DNA of 64,000 nucleotides from the NCBI RefSeq assembly GCF_900142765.1, contig NZ_FRCB01000012.1:33828-97827 (forward strand). Reading direction: 5' to 3'. Below, piece after piece: positions 8,640 through 17,470 of this stretch; the first letter of the stretch is position 1; each line of letters starts with the position of its first letter. This DNA comes from Roseovarius litoreus (GTDB taxonomy: Bacteria; Pseudomonadota; Alphaproteobacteria; Rhodobacterales; Rhodobacteraceae). The position numbers and the translations under genes are program-made. The notes under the pieces were generated by a model. It was not told the DNA's origin. It saw only the letters and a list, made by a program, of their open reading frames with translations, and made no database searches.

Positions 8640-10759
8640 CTGTAAAAGCGCCCCCACCCGTCTTTCAATTCCTCCGCGCGGCTATCGCGGATGAATTCGT
8701 AAAGCCGTGTCGACACATCAAGCCGCGCACCGCCGTCGCGCGTGATTGGCCTGATCGTCGTGCCGAAACGGTTCGCACTGGGTTGTCCCGTGACCCAGCT
8801 GAGAGGGATTTCAAATGTAATGCCCTTGTCGAAAGACCCTTCGCCGAATTCGCTGAAGGGCACATCGGTCAGGGTGAAAAACCCGCCTACCCGGATCCCG
8901 CTGTTGAACTCCCGTTTCAGCGTAAAGGTAGCGCCCCAGTCACCGGCAAGATAGCGCCCGGCATCCACCTGCCCGTAAAAGTCATTCCCAAAATCGTAAT
9001 AGGCCGAGGCATGGCCCGTTACGACATCGTAACTCTGCAGCCCCAACAGGCCGTCAAAATCTCGCTTGCGCGCGTAGTTGAGCTCGACCCCAAGGGCAAG
9101 ACGGCTGGCTGTCGGCGCCCAGAGAAGCTCACCGGAAAGGCCGGCATACATCGTCTCAAGATAACCGGCGGTCACCCTGCCAAACAGGTCTTCGCTCGGT
9201 CGAAACAGGTATTCAGCCGTAAGCGTGTTGATCTCGAAATCGGATTGCTGCGAATAGAGCACCGTATCGGTGCGTACCCGTGGCAGGACAGAATCCGACG
9301 TTCGGGTCGCGTCGTCAATCGTGCTGTAGAGCGGATAGCGAAGGTTGGTCGAAAATGTCAGCCCCTCGATCGGCCGGTAGCTCAGGTTCAACTGCGGCCC
9401 GAATTCATACCTCAGCGGCTCATCCGGATCGAAGAAGGAAAACCGGAAATACGGCGAGAAGCTGTATTCGAATTGCCGCCCTGCCGGGATCGGGGCCAGG
9501 GCCGGGCCTGCCGGCGCATCCTCGATCACAGCGCGCGTATAGCTGCGCCATGCCCCATCGAGATCGTTTTCCAACTCGTAAAGATCCCTGCGCTTCAAAT
9601 TCACCGAGGTGATCGGAACGCCTTTCTTTCTAAGAATGATGACGAAGGTGCGAACGGTTTCCGGCGTCATGCGCGCCAGCACGCGCGCCGCGCGCCCGAC
9701 CGTCTGCGCCTGCTTCAGCCATTGCCGGTTCTCGATTTCCAGAAAGACCGTGTCGCCCTCTTGCCGGACACCATCCAGTTGGATCCCCTGCGCGCGCAAC
9801 GCGGTTTCCAGATCCATTTCTTGTCCCGGCGCCCGTTTGCCAAGCGGGATATTCCAGCTTGTCGCAGCGAGCGGCAGGCGAGGTGCCAGCGCCGGGCCCT
9901 CACCCTCGGCCCCTGCATTGAAGTTCGGTCGCTTGGGGTTGAGATCAAAGGAAAGCTGCGCGCCGAACGTCTCGCCGCCATTCACGTAACCGGCCAGTGA
10001 CCATCCGCTTTGAAACCTGTATTTCGCTCCGAAATTGATCGGGCTGTCCAAGGTTCCGGCCCCCCGCGCGCGCTCCGTCTCATAGTTGTCCGAGCTGTAT
10101 TCCAGCGCCAGGGACAACTGATCCGTCACGTTCCAGTTAAGCCCGCCAAAAAACGCGGCATCGCCCCTGAACCAGACATTGGTGTTGACCTCGCCGCCCT
10201 GTCCGACATCGATCGGGGGGCGGGTGTCGAACCTGTCGGCAAGAACGCCCAAGGGATTGGAAAACTCGTTGCGCGACCCAAGCCGCCCCCAGCCGATACC
10301 GGCGGTCGCCGAGAAGTTCGGTGTTATGGATTTGGTTGCCACCAGATATTCCGATGAATAGATTCCGGTGCCCAGAAAGTCCCTCAAACCCACCGCGATC
10401 GCAGGGCGAAGACCCCTTTCTTCGGCGAGCTGGATGTGTAGGTCGAAGCTTCGGTCATAGTTGGCGCTGGTGCCTCCGACGAAGTTATCGATCACCGAAT
10501 AGCGGAACGCGCCGTAGACATAAGGCAGGAACTGGAAGAACAGTGTGGTTTTCGAGGTGTCCGCAAACTGGCTAAACGTAAACGCGAGCTGACCATCGTC
10601 CATGACCTCTGCCGTTGGCATTTCGATCAGGCCGGGCGTTCCATAGACCGAAAATCCGGGATCGGCTTGTGCTGCGGTGGTCGACCAAAGATGCGCAGCT
10701 CCGACAAGAGCGGAGCTAAGCGCTGGCGTGATCGCAATTTGAGAGCGCAATGCGCGCAT
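8636..10759 (-). CDS. yjbH: YjbH-family (DUF940) outer-membrane beta-barrel protein
   Basis: 707 residues from MRALRSQIA, with a signal peptide ending near ...TTAAQADPG. The ATG at 10757-10759 has AAGGG upstream. The family start motif FSVYGTPGLIEMPTAEVMDD is present, followed by many amphipathic strands consistent with a large barrel with a central soluble domain (about residues 330-430). The C-terminal aromatic residue (GWGRFYR) sits near the end. YjbH/GfcD proteins belong to exopolysaccharide loci and are thought to assist outer-membrane export. It is transcribed away from the phosphatase gene at 10864 and overlaps yjbF. Confidence 0.9.
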   Translation of the reverse strand: MRALRSQIAITPALSSALVGAAHLWSTTAAQADPGFSVYGTPGLIEMPTAEVMDDGQLAFTFSQFADTSKTTLFFQFLPYVYGAFRYSVIDNFVGGTSANYDRSFDLHIQLAEERGLRPAIAVGLRDFLGTGIYSSEYLVATKSITPNFSATAGIGWGRLGSRNEFSNPLGVLADRFDTRPPIDVGQGGEVNTNVWFRGDAAFFGGLNWNVTDQLSLALEYSSDNYETERARGAGTLDSPINFGAKYRFQSGWSLAGYVNGGETFGAQLSFDLNPKRPNFNAGAEGEGPALAPRLPLAATSWNIPLGKRAPGQEMDLETALRAQGIQLDGVRQEGDTVFLEIENRQWLKQAQTVGRAARVLARMTPETVRTFVIILRKKGVPITSVNLKRRDLYELENDLDGAWRSYTRAVIEDAPAGPALAPIPAGRQFEYSFSPYFRFSFFDPDEPLRYEFGPQLNLSYRPIEGLTFSTNLRYPLYSTIDDATRTSDSVLPRVRTDTVLYSQQSDFEINTLTAEYLFRPSEDLFGRVTAGYLETMYAGLSGELLWAPTASRLALGVELNYARKRDFDGLLGLQSYDVVTGHASAYYDFGNDFYGQVDAGRYLAGDWGATFTLKREFNSGIRVGGFFTLTDVPFSEFGEGSFDKGITFEIPLSWVTGQPSANRFGTTIRPITRDGGARLDVSTRLYEFIRDSRAEELKDGWGRFYR

Positions 10760-10863
10760 GGACAACCCTTGCTCGGCCCCTCGGCGGCCACTTTTATTTT
10801 CGCTTTTTAACTTATATTTATAACTGGTCACCTAAACAACCGCGTGTTGAAAGGTTCTTAATT

Positions 10864-11604
10864 TTGCTCATCAAGAGACTATTTGGCCACTTTTGGCGTG
10901 AAAGGGCCGTACAAGATGACATGCCAGCGATCCGTCCGGACACACCGCTGGCAGTCATCGGTGATATCCATGGCCGCGCCGATCTTCTGGGGGCAATGCT
11001 GCCGCTTGTCCCGAAAGACTACCAGATCGTCTGCGTCGGGGATTATATCGACCGGGGAGAACACTCAGCCGATGTCCTGAAGATGCTCAAGGCGCGGGAT
11101 GATATCCTGTGCCTCTTGGGTAATCACGAAGACATGTTGCTCAGGTTTCTGGATGACCCGGAGCACCACGGGGAGAGGTGGCTGCGCTATGGCGGGCTAC
11201 AAACGCTGCAAAGCTTCGGCGTCTCTTTGGATCATGGGCAAGGCACTACAAAACGTTTGCTCGACTGCCGTGATGCCTTGCGGGACGCCATGGGCACGGA
11301 CATGATTGACTGGATCCGCGATTTACCGCTCCAATGGATGTCGGGAAATGTCGCTGTCGTGCATGCTGCCGCCGATCCCACCCGATCTCTGGCCAGGCAA
11401 GAGCCGTCCGTGCTGTGTTGGGGGCATCCAGAGTTTCTGACGCAGCCGCGTCAGGATGGTGTGTGGATCGCATACGGTCATACGATTGTGGATAGCGCGC
11501 ATGAAGCGCAGGGCCGAATCGCCGTCGATACCGGCGCATATGCAACGGGCCGGCTGTCCGCTGCGCTGATCGCTCCGGACCATATTGATTTCATCAGAAC
11601 TTAG
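10864..11604 (+). CDS. PPP-type metallophosphatase (serine/threonine protein phosphatase-like)
   Basis: Signature metal-binding blocks in order: GDIHGR, GDYIDRG and GNHE, then H-containing motifs AVVHAA and AYGHT. I place the start at the TTG at 10864 (MLIKRLFGHFW...), which follows GAAAGG and clears the yjbH promoter region; an ATG at 10919 would give a shorter protein. About 246 residues, typical of bacterial PPP phosphatases. It lies divergent from yjbH and convergent with the NusG paralogue, in the middle of an export locus that has a tyrosine kinase but no dedicated phosphatase. A role in dephosphorylating polysaccharide components is plausible but unproven. Confidence 0.8.
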   Translation: MLIKRLFGHFWRERAVQDDMPAIRPDTPLAVIGDIHGRADLLGAMLPLVPKDYQIVCVGDYIDRGEHSADVLKMLKARDDILCLLGNHEDMLLRFLDDPEHHGERWLRYGGLQTLQSFGVSLDHGQGTTKRLLDCRDALRDAMGTDMIDWIRDLPLQWMSGNVAVVHAAADPTRSLARQEPSVLCWGHPEFLTQPRQDGVWIAYGHTIVDSAHEAQGRIAVDTGAYATGRLSAALIAPDHIDFIRT

Positions 11605-11612
11605 ATCGGCGA

Positions 11613-12134
11613 TCAGTCGACCCGTGCGTTGATCTTTTCAACGGCCGAGGCGGGCACGTGCGTTCGAACGGCTTGCCCCATGATATCGAGCAGGATTTCC
11701 AACCGGCCCTGCCTGTCTGCAGCCTCGATCCGTGTGATTGTATCCGCAAAGGGGCCGGATACGATTCTGATCTTGTCACCTGCTGCAAAACTGTCCGGCG
11801 TGGTGAAGAGGCCGTCCTTCGTGCAGCGCGCCATCATGGCCGACATGAACTCTCCGGGCATGACGGCAGGGCGCCCCTTGGTGTCGGTGATCAGCCGTGA
11901 CAGACCGCGTGTGCTATTCAAGGCGCGCCATGCAAAGGCCTGTGCATCGAACTGCACGAATATGTAACCGGGAAAAAGTGGCACCGTCTGCTTGACGAAT
12001 TTCCCGCCACGGCGCTGATCTTCTCGACGCTTGGGGCAAAATGTCGTGAAACCTTGCCGCGAAAGATGCCGTTCGGCGATACTCAAAGCGTTCGGTTTGA
12101 GCTGCGCTGCACACCATTCAAAGTCTGGATGCAT
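11613..12134 (-). CDS. NusG paralogue, RfaH/LoaP-type transcription antiterminator
   Basis: 173 residues: an NGN domain (residues 5-105; WCAAQLKPNALSIAERHL, then PLFPGYIFVQFD) and a C-terminal KOW domain (about 118-170; GDKIRIVSGPFADTITRIEA). NusG paralogues inside polysaccharide loci act as operon-specific elongation factors that read a nontemplate DNA element in the leader. Housekeeping NusG normally sits beside secE and rplK, which are absent here. It lies between yjbE and yjbH; the long biosynthetic operon starting at 13300 is its likely target (see 13072-13114). Confidence 0.88.
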   Translation of the reverse strand: MHPDFEWCAAQLKPNALSIAERHLSRQGFTTFCPKRREDQRRGGKFVKQTVPLFPGYIFVQFDAQAFAWRALNSTRGLSRLITDTKGRPAVMPGEFMSAMMARCTKDGLFTTPDSFAAGDKIRIVSGPFADTITRIEAADRQGRLEILLDIMGQAVRTHVPASAVEKINARVD

Positions 12135-12255
12135 TTGGCCTCAGTGTCGATTTCTTTCAGTCCCAGTCAATACGAGATGTCTCAACTGTCAGACACGCCA
12201 CGTTTAGGCAGGGCCATCATTGGCCCCGCAAAACATTCATGAGATCAAGGCTTTC

Positions 12256-12633
12256 TTATTGGGTGCCTGTGGTGGACGTGGTGGACGTGGTAAAGATAGC
12301 CCCGCCGTTTCCGCCGCCGCCTCCGGCACCGGCAAGCGCCGCGCCGGCAACCAGCGTGCCAACCCCGACAGCAACGCCCACGCCTCCGATAATTCCACCT
12401 CCAGCTACTGCCGCCGCGCCGCCCGCAGCTGCTCCGCCCGCAGCTGCTCCGCCGCCGGCTGCTGTGCTACCGCCAGCAGCTGCGCCACCTGCCGTACCGC
12501 CGCCAGTGGTTGCTGCACCGGGGGCGACAACGCCTTGCGTCGACAGAGACATTTGCGTCGCGTCACCCGCAAAAGCGGACGACGAGAAGGCCGCAATGAC
12601 GACGGAGGTCGCGAACAATTTGAACTTCGGCAT
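12256..12633 (-). CDS. yjbE: YjbE-like secreted Gly/Ala-rich small protein
   Basis: 125 residues starting MPKFKLFATSVVIAAFSSSAFAG, a Sec signal peptide. The start at 12633 is preferred over an in-frame ATG nine bases upstream because AGGTGGAAG precedes it. The mature part is nearly all Gly, Ala, Thr and Val, with a Gly run and a Thr/Ser tail ending TTSTTSTTGTQ. The signal peptide, glycine patch and Thr-rich ...TQ tail are the hallmarks of E. coli YjbE, first gene of yjbEFGH. The low-complexity repeats (GGAAAGG type) make the gene prone to length changes. The function of YjbE is unknown. Confidence 0.8.
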   Translation of the reverse strand: MPKFKLFATSVVIAAFSSSAFAGDATQMSLSTQGVVAPGAATTGGGTAGGAAAGGSTAAGGGAAAGGAAAGGAAAVAGGGIIGGVGVAVGVGTLVAGAALAGAGGGGGNGGAIFTTSTTSTTGTQ

Positions 12634-13299
12634 ATCTTCCACCTCTCATAAATTCTGTATCATATATGATCATAGGGTAACTGAAAGTAATTGTCAGTAA
12701 GAGACTTCATGAAAACCTATCCATGGTTGTTTCGCGCAGGATACGGGCTGAATTTGGACATTGGCGCACTCGTTCCCGCCATGCGTTGCGCGGTGAGCAG
12801 CAGAGTCGGCTTCTGGACCTGAAATGCTAAAAAGCCAATTAAAAAAAGGTTTTTGACGTCAATAAAGGGCTTGCTGCGATAAGGGCGTGCCGCCTTTCCA
12901 AAGGCTTGATTCGGCCAAAAGCCTCTGTCTGCGGCATTCTTCGCCGAAAGGCCAAATTTTTCTTAAATTTGATCCATGCGTCTTTTCTTTTGATCTCAAA
13001 ATGATACGAAGTGGATCGTGGGACCGTTTGTTTCATTCGATCCCTACTCGCTACACGTGCAGCCGCGCATCCTGAAAACGGAGTGAGCGCCGGTGCGGTA
13101 GCCGTGGTTTTCAGCTCAAATCCGGATCTGTCCATCCAGTTACTGACACAGAGGCGACCCTGAATCGAGAGCCGCAGCATCGCCTCATGCCCCGTTGTTC
13201 AGTCAGCTCTATCCATAGCCAGACGCCGTGACACTGCCCCGAGCGTTAGCGCGTGAATTTCCAATCGCAATGCCCATAACACCAGCTGAAGTGTAAAAA
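12634..13299. other. Long leader/promoter region between yjbE and the biosynthetic operon
   Basis: About 665 bases with no convincing gene; a 113-codon minus-strand frame (12839-13180) lacks a ribosome site and protein-like composition. It must hold the divergent promoters of yjbE and of the operon from 13300, and a long untranslated leader containing the inverted repeat at 13072-13114. Confidence 0.45.
13072..13114 (+). promoter_or_regulatory. Hairpin with ops/JUMPStart-like core in the leader of the biosynthetic operon
   Basis: Perfect 8-bp inverted repeats CTGAAAAC (13072-13079) and GTTTTCAG (13107-13114) enclose GGTGCGGTAGCCGTG (13092-13106). The core GCGGTAGC matches the E. coli ops element (GGCGGTAGCGTG) bound by RfaH, with one extra C before GTG. 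It lies about 190 bases upstream of the first gene of the long operon. A NusG paralogue is encoded 1 kb away. Functional assignment is inference. Confidence 0.4.
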
Positions 13300-14394
13300 A
13301 TGTTAGATGTTTCCCTAGTTGTTTTCGGTCACAGCGCCAGCGTCGCTGGCATGTCTTTGGTGCTTTGCTTGGGGCTTGTGATGGCCGCACAATGGTTTCC
13401 GCGCTTGGCCGGGCGGTCCGCTGACCTCATGGCGGTTCAGGCTGCGCATTCCAGAGCAGCGCCCCGTGTCGCTGGATTGGCCGTGTTTGGCGCATTGGTC
13501 TTCAGTATCCTGTTTGTGCCGGAACCCTACGCCAACCGTTATGCTCTCTTCCTGACCGCGACATCGGTGTTGTTCCTCGTTGGCTTGCTTGAAGACCTCG
13601 GCTTTGGAATTCAACCAAAGCTGCGTTTACTGGCGGCCATCTTGTCCAGCCTCATGGTTATCTTGTTACTGGAAGTCTGGCTGGTCCGGTCGGGCGTGGC
13701 TTGGTTCGATCCCTATATGGCCTATTGGCCTGTCGGCGTGGCGCTGACCGTTTTTGTCACCGTAGGAGTGGCCAACGGCTTCAATCTGATAGACGGGGTC
13801 AACGGTTTGGCCGCCGTGGCCGCAATGGCCTGTGCCGTCGCTCTTGCTTTGATTGCGGCCCAGGCGGGCTATACAGCGATGGTCAGGTTCGCTCTGATGT
13901 TGGCCTTTGCTGTTTTTGGCTTTGTCCTCGTGAATTTCCCGCTCGGCAAGATCTTCCTCGGGGATGCGGGGGCCTACACACTGGGCTTTGTTCTCAGCTG
14001 GTTCGGTGTTTCGATCCTCTGGCACTTCCCCGTGGTGTCGCCCTGGGCCATCTTGCTGACGGTCTTCTGGCCCGTCGCAGATACCAGCCTCGCGATCTAC
14101 CGACGCGTCCGCCATCGGTCCATCGCGTTTTTGCCTGACAGGTTGCATGTCCACCAACTGGTCATGCGTGCGCTAGAGATTTATGCCCTTGGGCGCGGTC
14201 GGCGTCAGTTGGCCAATCCTCTGACCACCGTGATCCTCGCCCCCTTCGTCATCTCCCCACCGCTCACAGGCGCATGGCTCTGGAATGATAATAGCGCGGC
14301 TGGAATTGTGGTGCTGCTCTACGCGGTTGGTTTTTTCGGCTGCTACGTACTGACGTTCCCGGTGCTGCGGCGAATGCCTCGGCGGCGGCAGTAG
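13300..14394 (+). CDS. WecA/TagO-type undecaprenyl-phosphate HexNAc-1-phosphate transferase
   Basis: A 364-residue polytopic membrane protein of the MraY/WecA superfamily. Visible motifs are GLLEDLGF (the DD-type loop, here ED), ANGFNLIDGVNGL (Mg/nucleotide site), KIFLGDAGAYTLGF, and the cytoplasmic RLHVHQL loop equivalent to the HIHH motif. It transfers a HexNAc-1-P (typically GlcNAc-1-P) to undecaprenyl phosphate. First gene of the rightward biosynthetic run. The operon encodes a second, unrelated initiating enzyme (27314-27907), so which one primes this polymer is open. Confidence 0.87.
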   Translation: MLDVSLVVFGHSASVAGMSLVLCLGLVMAAQWFPRLAGRSADLMAVQAAHSRAAPRVAGLAVFGALVFSILFVPEPYANRYALFLTATSVLFLVGLLEDLGFGIQPKLRLLAAILSSLMVILLLEVWLVRSGVAWFDPYMAYWPVGVALTVFVTVGVANGFNLIDGVNGLAAVAAMACAVALALIAAQAGYTAMVRFALMLAFAVFGFVLVNFPLGKIFLGDAGAYTLGFVLSWFGVSILWHFPVVSPWAILLTVFWPVADTSLAIYRRVRHRSIAFLPDRLHVHQLVMRALEIYALGRGRRQLANPLTTVILAPFVISPPLTGAWLWNDNSAAGIVVLLYAVGFFGCYVLTFPVLRRMPRRRQ

Positions 14395-14573
14395 AGTGCT
14401 GATTTTGAGACGCTTGAGGGTTTGCGTTATCGGGGGTTTGAGTCTGCAAAATGACGGGCATCCTGGCATTTCGGTGCTTGGGCCTTTGACATAAATGGGC
14501 TCAGCCGCCGCGCGAGTGATGCGCGCCACCAGACGATAACACGACAATATCGAAAAGACAGGTAGGATAACAC

Positions 14574-16388
14574 ATGTGTGGGATCGTCGGCATCATCGGC
14601 CGCGACGATGTGGCAGAACGGCTTGTAGACGGGCTGCAGCGGCTGGAATACCGCGGCTATGACAGCGCGGGCATCGCGGTGGCGAATGGCGCGGGCATTG
14701 CTGTCCGCCGGGCCGTGGGCAAGCTCGACAATCTCAAATCCGATCTCAAAACCGATGCGCCCACGGGTCGCGTCGGGATCGGACATACGCGCTGGGCCAC
14801 CCATGGGGGCGCGACGCAGAGCAATGCGCATCCCCACAAGGTGGGCTGTGTGACCCTTGTGCATAACGGCATAATCGAAAATCACTGGGCTTTGCGGGTT
14901 GAATTGGAGGCCCTGGGTGTGCGTCTGTCGTCCGAGACCGATTCGGAAGTGGCGGCGGCCTGGCTCGACCAGCTGCTCGGCCGCGCTGAAAACCTCGATG
15001 AGGCGTTTCAGCAGTTGTTGGACACCCTCGTGGGCTCGTATGCGCTCGCCGTTGTCTTTGAAGGCTACCCGGATTTGATGTTCGTCGCCCGGCAAGGCTC
15101 GCCGCTTGCGATTGGCTATGGGCCGGGGGTCGAAGGCGGTGCCGCGGAAATTTTTGTGGGCTCGGATGCGTTGGCGTTGGCGCCCTTTACCGATCAGGTG
15201 AGCTATCTCGAAGATGGCGACTGGGCCGCGATTAGGCCTGACAGGGTCGAGATTTTCGACCGACAAGGCGCGCCTGTGACCCGCGCGGTGCTGACCATTG
15301 CCGCCGAAGACAGCGTCGTCGATAAAGGTCCCTGGCCGCATTACATGCGCAAGGAAATCGAAGAGCAGCCCGAGAGCCTTGGGCGTCTGCTTGGCACGCT
15401 GGTGGACCCGGGCGCAAATGCGCTGAAGCCCCTCCTTGAGGAGATCGATTTTGCCGCCGCCGATCGGATTATTTTGCTCGGCTGCGGGACCGCGCATTAT
15501 GCCTGTCATCTGGCCAGCTATTGGATTGAGGAGCTCGCGCGCTGCCCGGTGGAGATCGATCTCGCCAGTGAATATCGCTACCGCGATCGCCCACTCACCG
15601 GACGCGAGATCGTGATTGCCGTCAGCCAGTCGGGCGAGACGGCAGACACGCTTTCCGCGCTGACCGCACTCTCTGGACGCGTGGCCGCGCGGCTTGCGGT
15701 GGTGAACGTGCCCACAAGCTCAATCGCGCGCGAGGCCGATGCCATCCTCGAGCTTCAGGCCGGCCCTGAAATCGGGGTCGCTTCCACCAAAGCCTTCACC
15801 GGCCAGCTCATGGCGCTGATGGCGGTGGCCCTTAAAGCTGGCCGGGACCGGGGCGCGCTGTGCGACGCGCGCCTTGCAGAGGCCATCACCGAGCTGACCT
15901 CTGTGCCGCGCATCGTCGCCGACACTCTGAGGCTGGTGCCTGCGGTCGAGACCGCAGCACGCCGATTGGCTGAGGCCTCAGATCTCTACTTTCTGGGCCG
16001 GGATGTGCATTATCCGATCGCGCGCGAGGCCGCGCTCAAGATGAAGGAAATTTCCTACATCCATGCCGAGGCCTATGCCGCGGGGGAGCTCAAGCATGGC
16101 CCCATCGCGCTCATTGATGAGGGCACACCGGTGGTGGTCTTCGACAATCTCGGGGCCCTACATGAGAAAACTGCGTCGAATACCGCGGAAGTGGCGGCGC
16201 GAGGTGCGGAGGTGGTGCGGATCGGGCCGGAAGAAGGGGCTGCGTTGCGCACGCCGGAGGCGGGGCCCCATGCCACAGGGTTTGCCTATGCCGTGGTCGC
16301 GCAGCTGTTGGCCTATTTTGTCGCCGTGGAAAAAGGCACGGATGTCGACCAGCCGCGCAACCTCGCGAAATCGGTGACGGTGGAGTAG
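14574..16388 (+). CDS. glmS: Glutamine--fructose-6-phosphate aminotransferase (isomerizing)
   Basis: 604 residues. An N-terminal Ntn glutaminase begins directly with the catalytic Cys (MCGIVGIIGR) and contains GHTRWATHG and the family histidines. Two SIS domains follow (about 285-430 and 455-590; SQSGETADTLSAL, GPEIGVASTKAFTGQL), ending DQPRNLAKSVTVE as in all GlmS. It makes glucosamine-6-phosphate for UDP-GlcNAc, the precursor of both amino-sugar branches encoded downstream. AGGTAGGA precedes the start. A second copy within a polysaccharide locus is common, so this need not be the housekeeping gene. Confidence 0.95.
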   Translation: MCGIVGIIGRDDVAERLVDGLQRLEYRGYDSAGIAVANGAGIAVRRAVGKLDNLKSDLKTDAPTGRVGIGHTRWATHGGATQSNAHPHKVGCVTLVHNGIIENHWALRVELEALGVRLSSETDSEVAAAWLDQLLGRAENLDEAFQQLLDTLVGSYALAVVFEGYPDLMFVARQGSPLAIGYGPGVEGGAAEIFVGSDALALAPFTDQVSYLEDGDWAAIRPDRVEIFDRQGAPVTRAVLTIAAEDSVVDKGPWPHYMRKEIEEQPESLGRLLGTLVDPGANALKPLLEEIDFAAADRIILLGCGTAHYACHLASYWIEELARCPVEIDLASEYRYRDRPLTGREIVIAVSQSGETADTLSALTALSGRVAARLAVVNVPTSSIAREADAILELQAGPEIGVASTKAFTGQLMALMAVALKAGRDRGALCDARLAEAITELTSVPRIVADTLRLVPAVETAARRLAEASDLYFLGRDVHYPIAREAALKMKEISYIHAEAYAAGELKHGPIALIDEGTPVVVFDNLGALHEKTASNTAEVAARGAEVVRIGPEEGAALRTPEAGPHATGFAYAVVAQLLAYFVAVEKGTDVDQPRNLAKSVTVE

Positions 16389-16451
16389 GGCAGCGCGCAG
16401 GCGCCCAGTCCTCATGTCGAGCACCAATCATAAGTTACCAAAAGAGAGCAT

Positions 16452-17465
16452 ATGAAACGTATTTTGATTACAGGCACGGCCGGCTTCATCGGTTTCCACC
16501 TCGCAAAGCTGCTGTTGGACGAAGGGTTCGTCGTGCATGGCATCGATGCGATCACGGATTACTATGACGTCACCCTCAAGCGCCGCCGCCACCAGATGCT
16601 GCTGCAGAGCCCTGGATTTACGGCCACTGAATGTTGGCTGGAGGAAGCCGACCGTATTGGCGAGGTGGCCCGGAAGTTTGCCCCTGACGTGATCGTCCAT
16701 CTCGCAGCCCAAGCCGGCGTGCGCTACAGCCTAGAAAATCCGCGCGCCTATCTCGACAGCAATATCATCGGCACGTTCAACATCATGGAAGCCGCCCGCG
16801 AACTTGGCGTCGAGCATTTGCTTATGGCCTCGACCTCATCTGTTTACGGCGCCAATGAGGATATGCCGTTTTCCGAGACAGAGAAGGCGGACACCCAGCT
16901 GACCTTCTACGCCGCCACGAAAAAAGCCAATGAGGCGATGGCACATTCCTATGCGCATTTGTGGAACCTGCCGACGACGATGTTCCGCTTCTTTACGGTT
17001 TACGGTCCCTGGGGCCGCCCAGATCTGGCGCTCTTCAAGTTCGTGGATGCGATGCTCGATGGACGCCCGATTGATATCTACAATCACGGGGACATGTACC
17101 GTGACTTCACCTATGTGGAGGATCTCGTGCGCGGCATCTGCCTGCTCATCGATGCAGTCCCGGTCCGGCCTGAAAGTGCCGACGATATCGAGGCGGGGGA
17201 CAGCCTCTCGCCTGTAGCTCCTTACCGCATCGTCAATATCGGGAATTCTGAGAAGGTACGGTTGCTGGACTTTATCGAAGCCATTGAAGAGGCGCTCGGG
17301 ATCGAGGCCAAGCGCAATTACATGGATATGCAAACGGGGGACGTGCCGGCCACTTGGGCGGACGCAAGCCTTTTGAAGAACTTGACGGGCTACCAGCCGC
17401 AAACCGATGTCCGCGATGGCATTGACCAGTTTGTGGCTTGGTTCCGCGACTATTATGGGAAATAA
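16452..17465 (+). CDS. NAD-dependent epimerase, UDP-glucuronate 4-epimerase type
   Basis: A 337-residue extended SDR: NAD-binding [11 protein letters not shown], active-site Tyr/Lys in [10 protein letters not shown], and Ser/Thr in MASTSSVYG. The stretch [19 protein letters not shown] and the insert after it match Cap1J/LspL-type UDP-glucuronate 4-epimerases that make UDP-galacturonate. In this locus the substrate could instead be UDP-GlcNAcA, since the next gene makes that sugar acid, so exact substrate is uncertain. Short spacing to glmS and the next gene supports co-transcription. Confidence 0.82.
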   Translation: MKRILITGTAGFIGFHLAKLLLDEGFVVHGIDAITDYYDVTLKRRRHQMLLQSPGFTATECWLEEADRIGEVARKFAPDVIVHLAAQAGVRYSLENPRAYLDSNIIGTFNIMEAARELGVEHLLMASTSSVYGANEDMPFSETEKADTQLTFYAATKKANEAMAHSYAHLWNLPTTMFRFFTVYGPWGRPDLALFKFVDAMLDGRPIDIYNHGDMYRDFTYVEDLVRGICLLIDAVPVRPESADDIEAGDSLSPVAPYRIVNIGNSEKVRLLDFIEAIEEALGIEAKRNYMDMQTGDVPATWADASLLKNLTGYQPQTDVRDGIDQFVAWFRDYYGK

Positions 17466-17470
17466 CAGAG

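Noticed and set aside
12839..13180. A 113-codon minus-strand frame in the long leader before the biosynthetic operon
   Set aside because: No start signal, composition unlike a protein, and it runs antisense through the putative regulatory hairpin.
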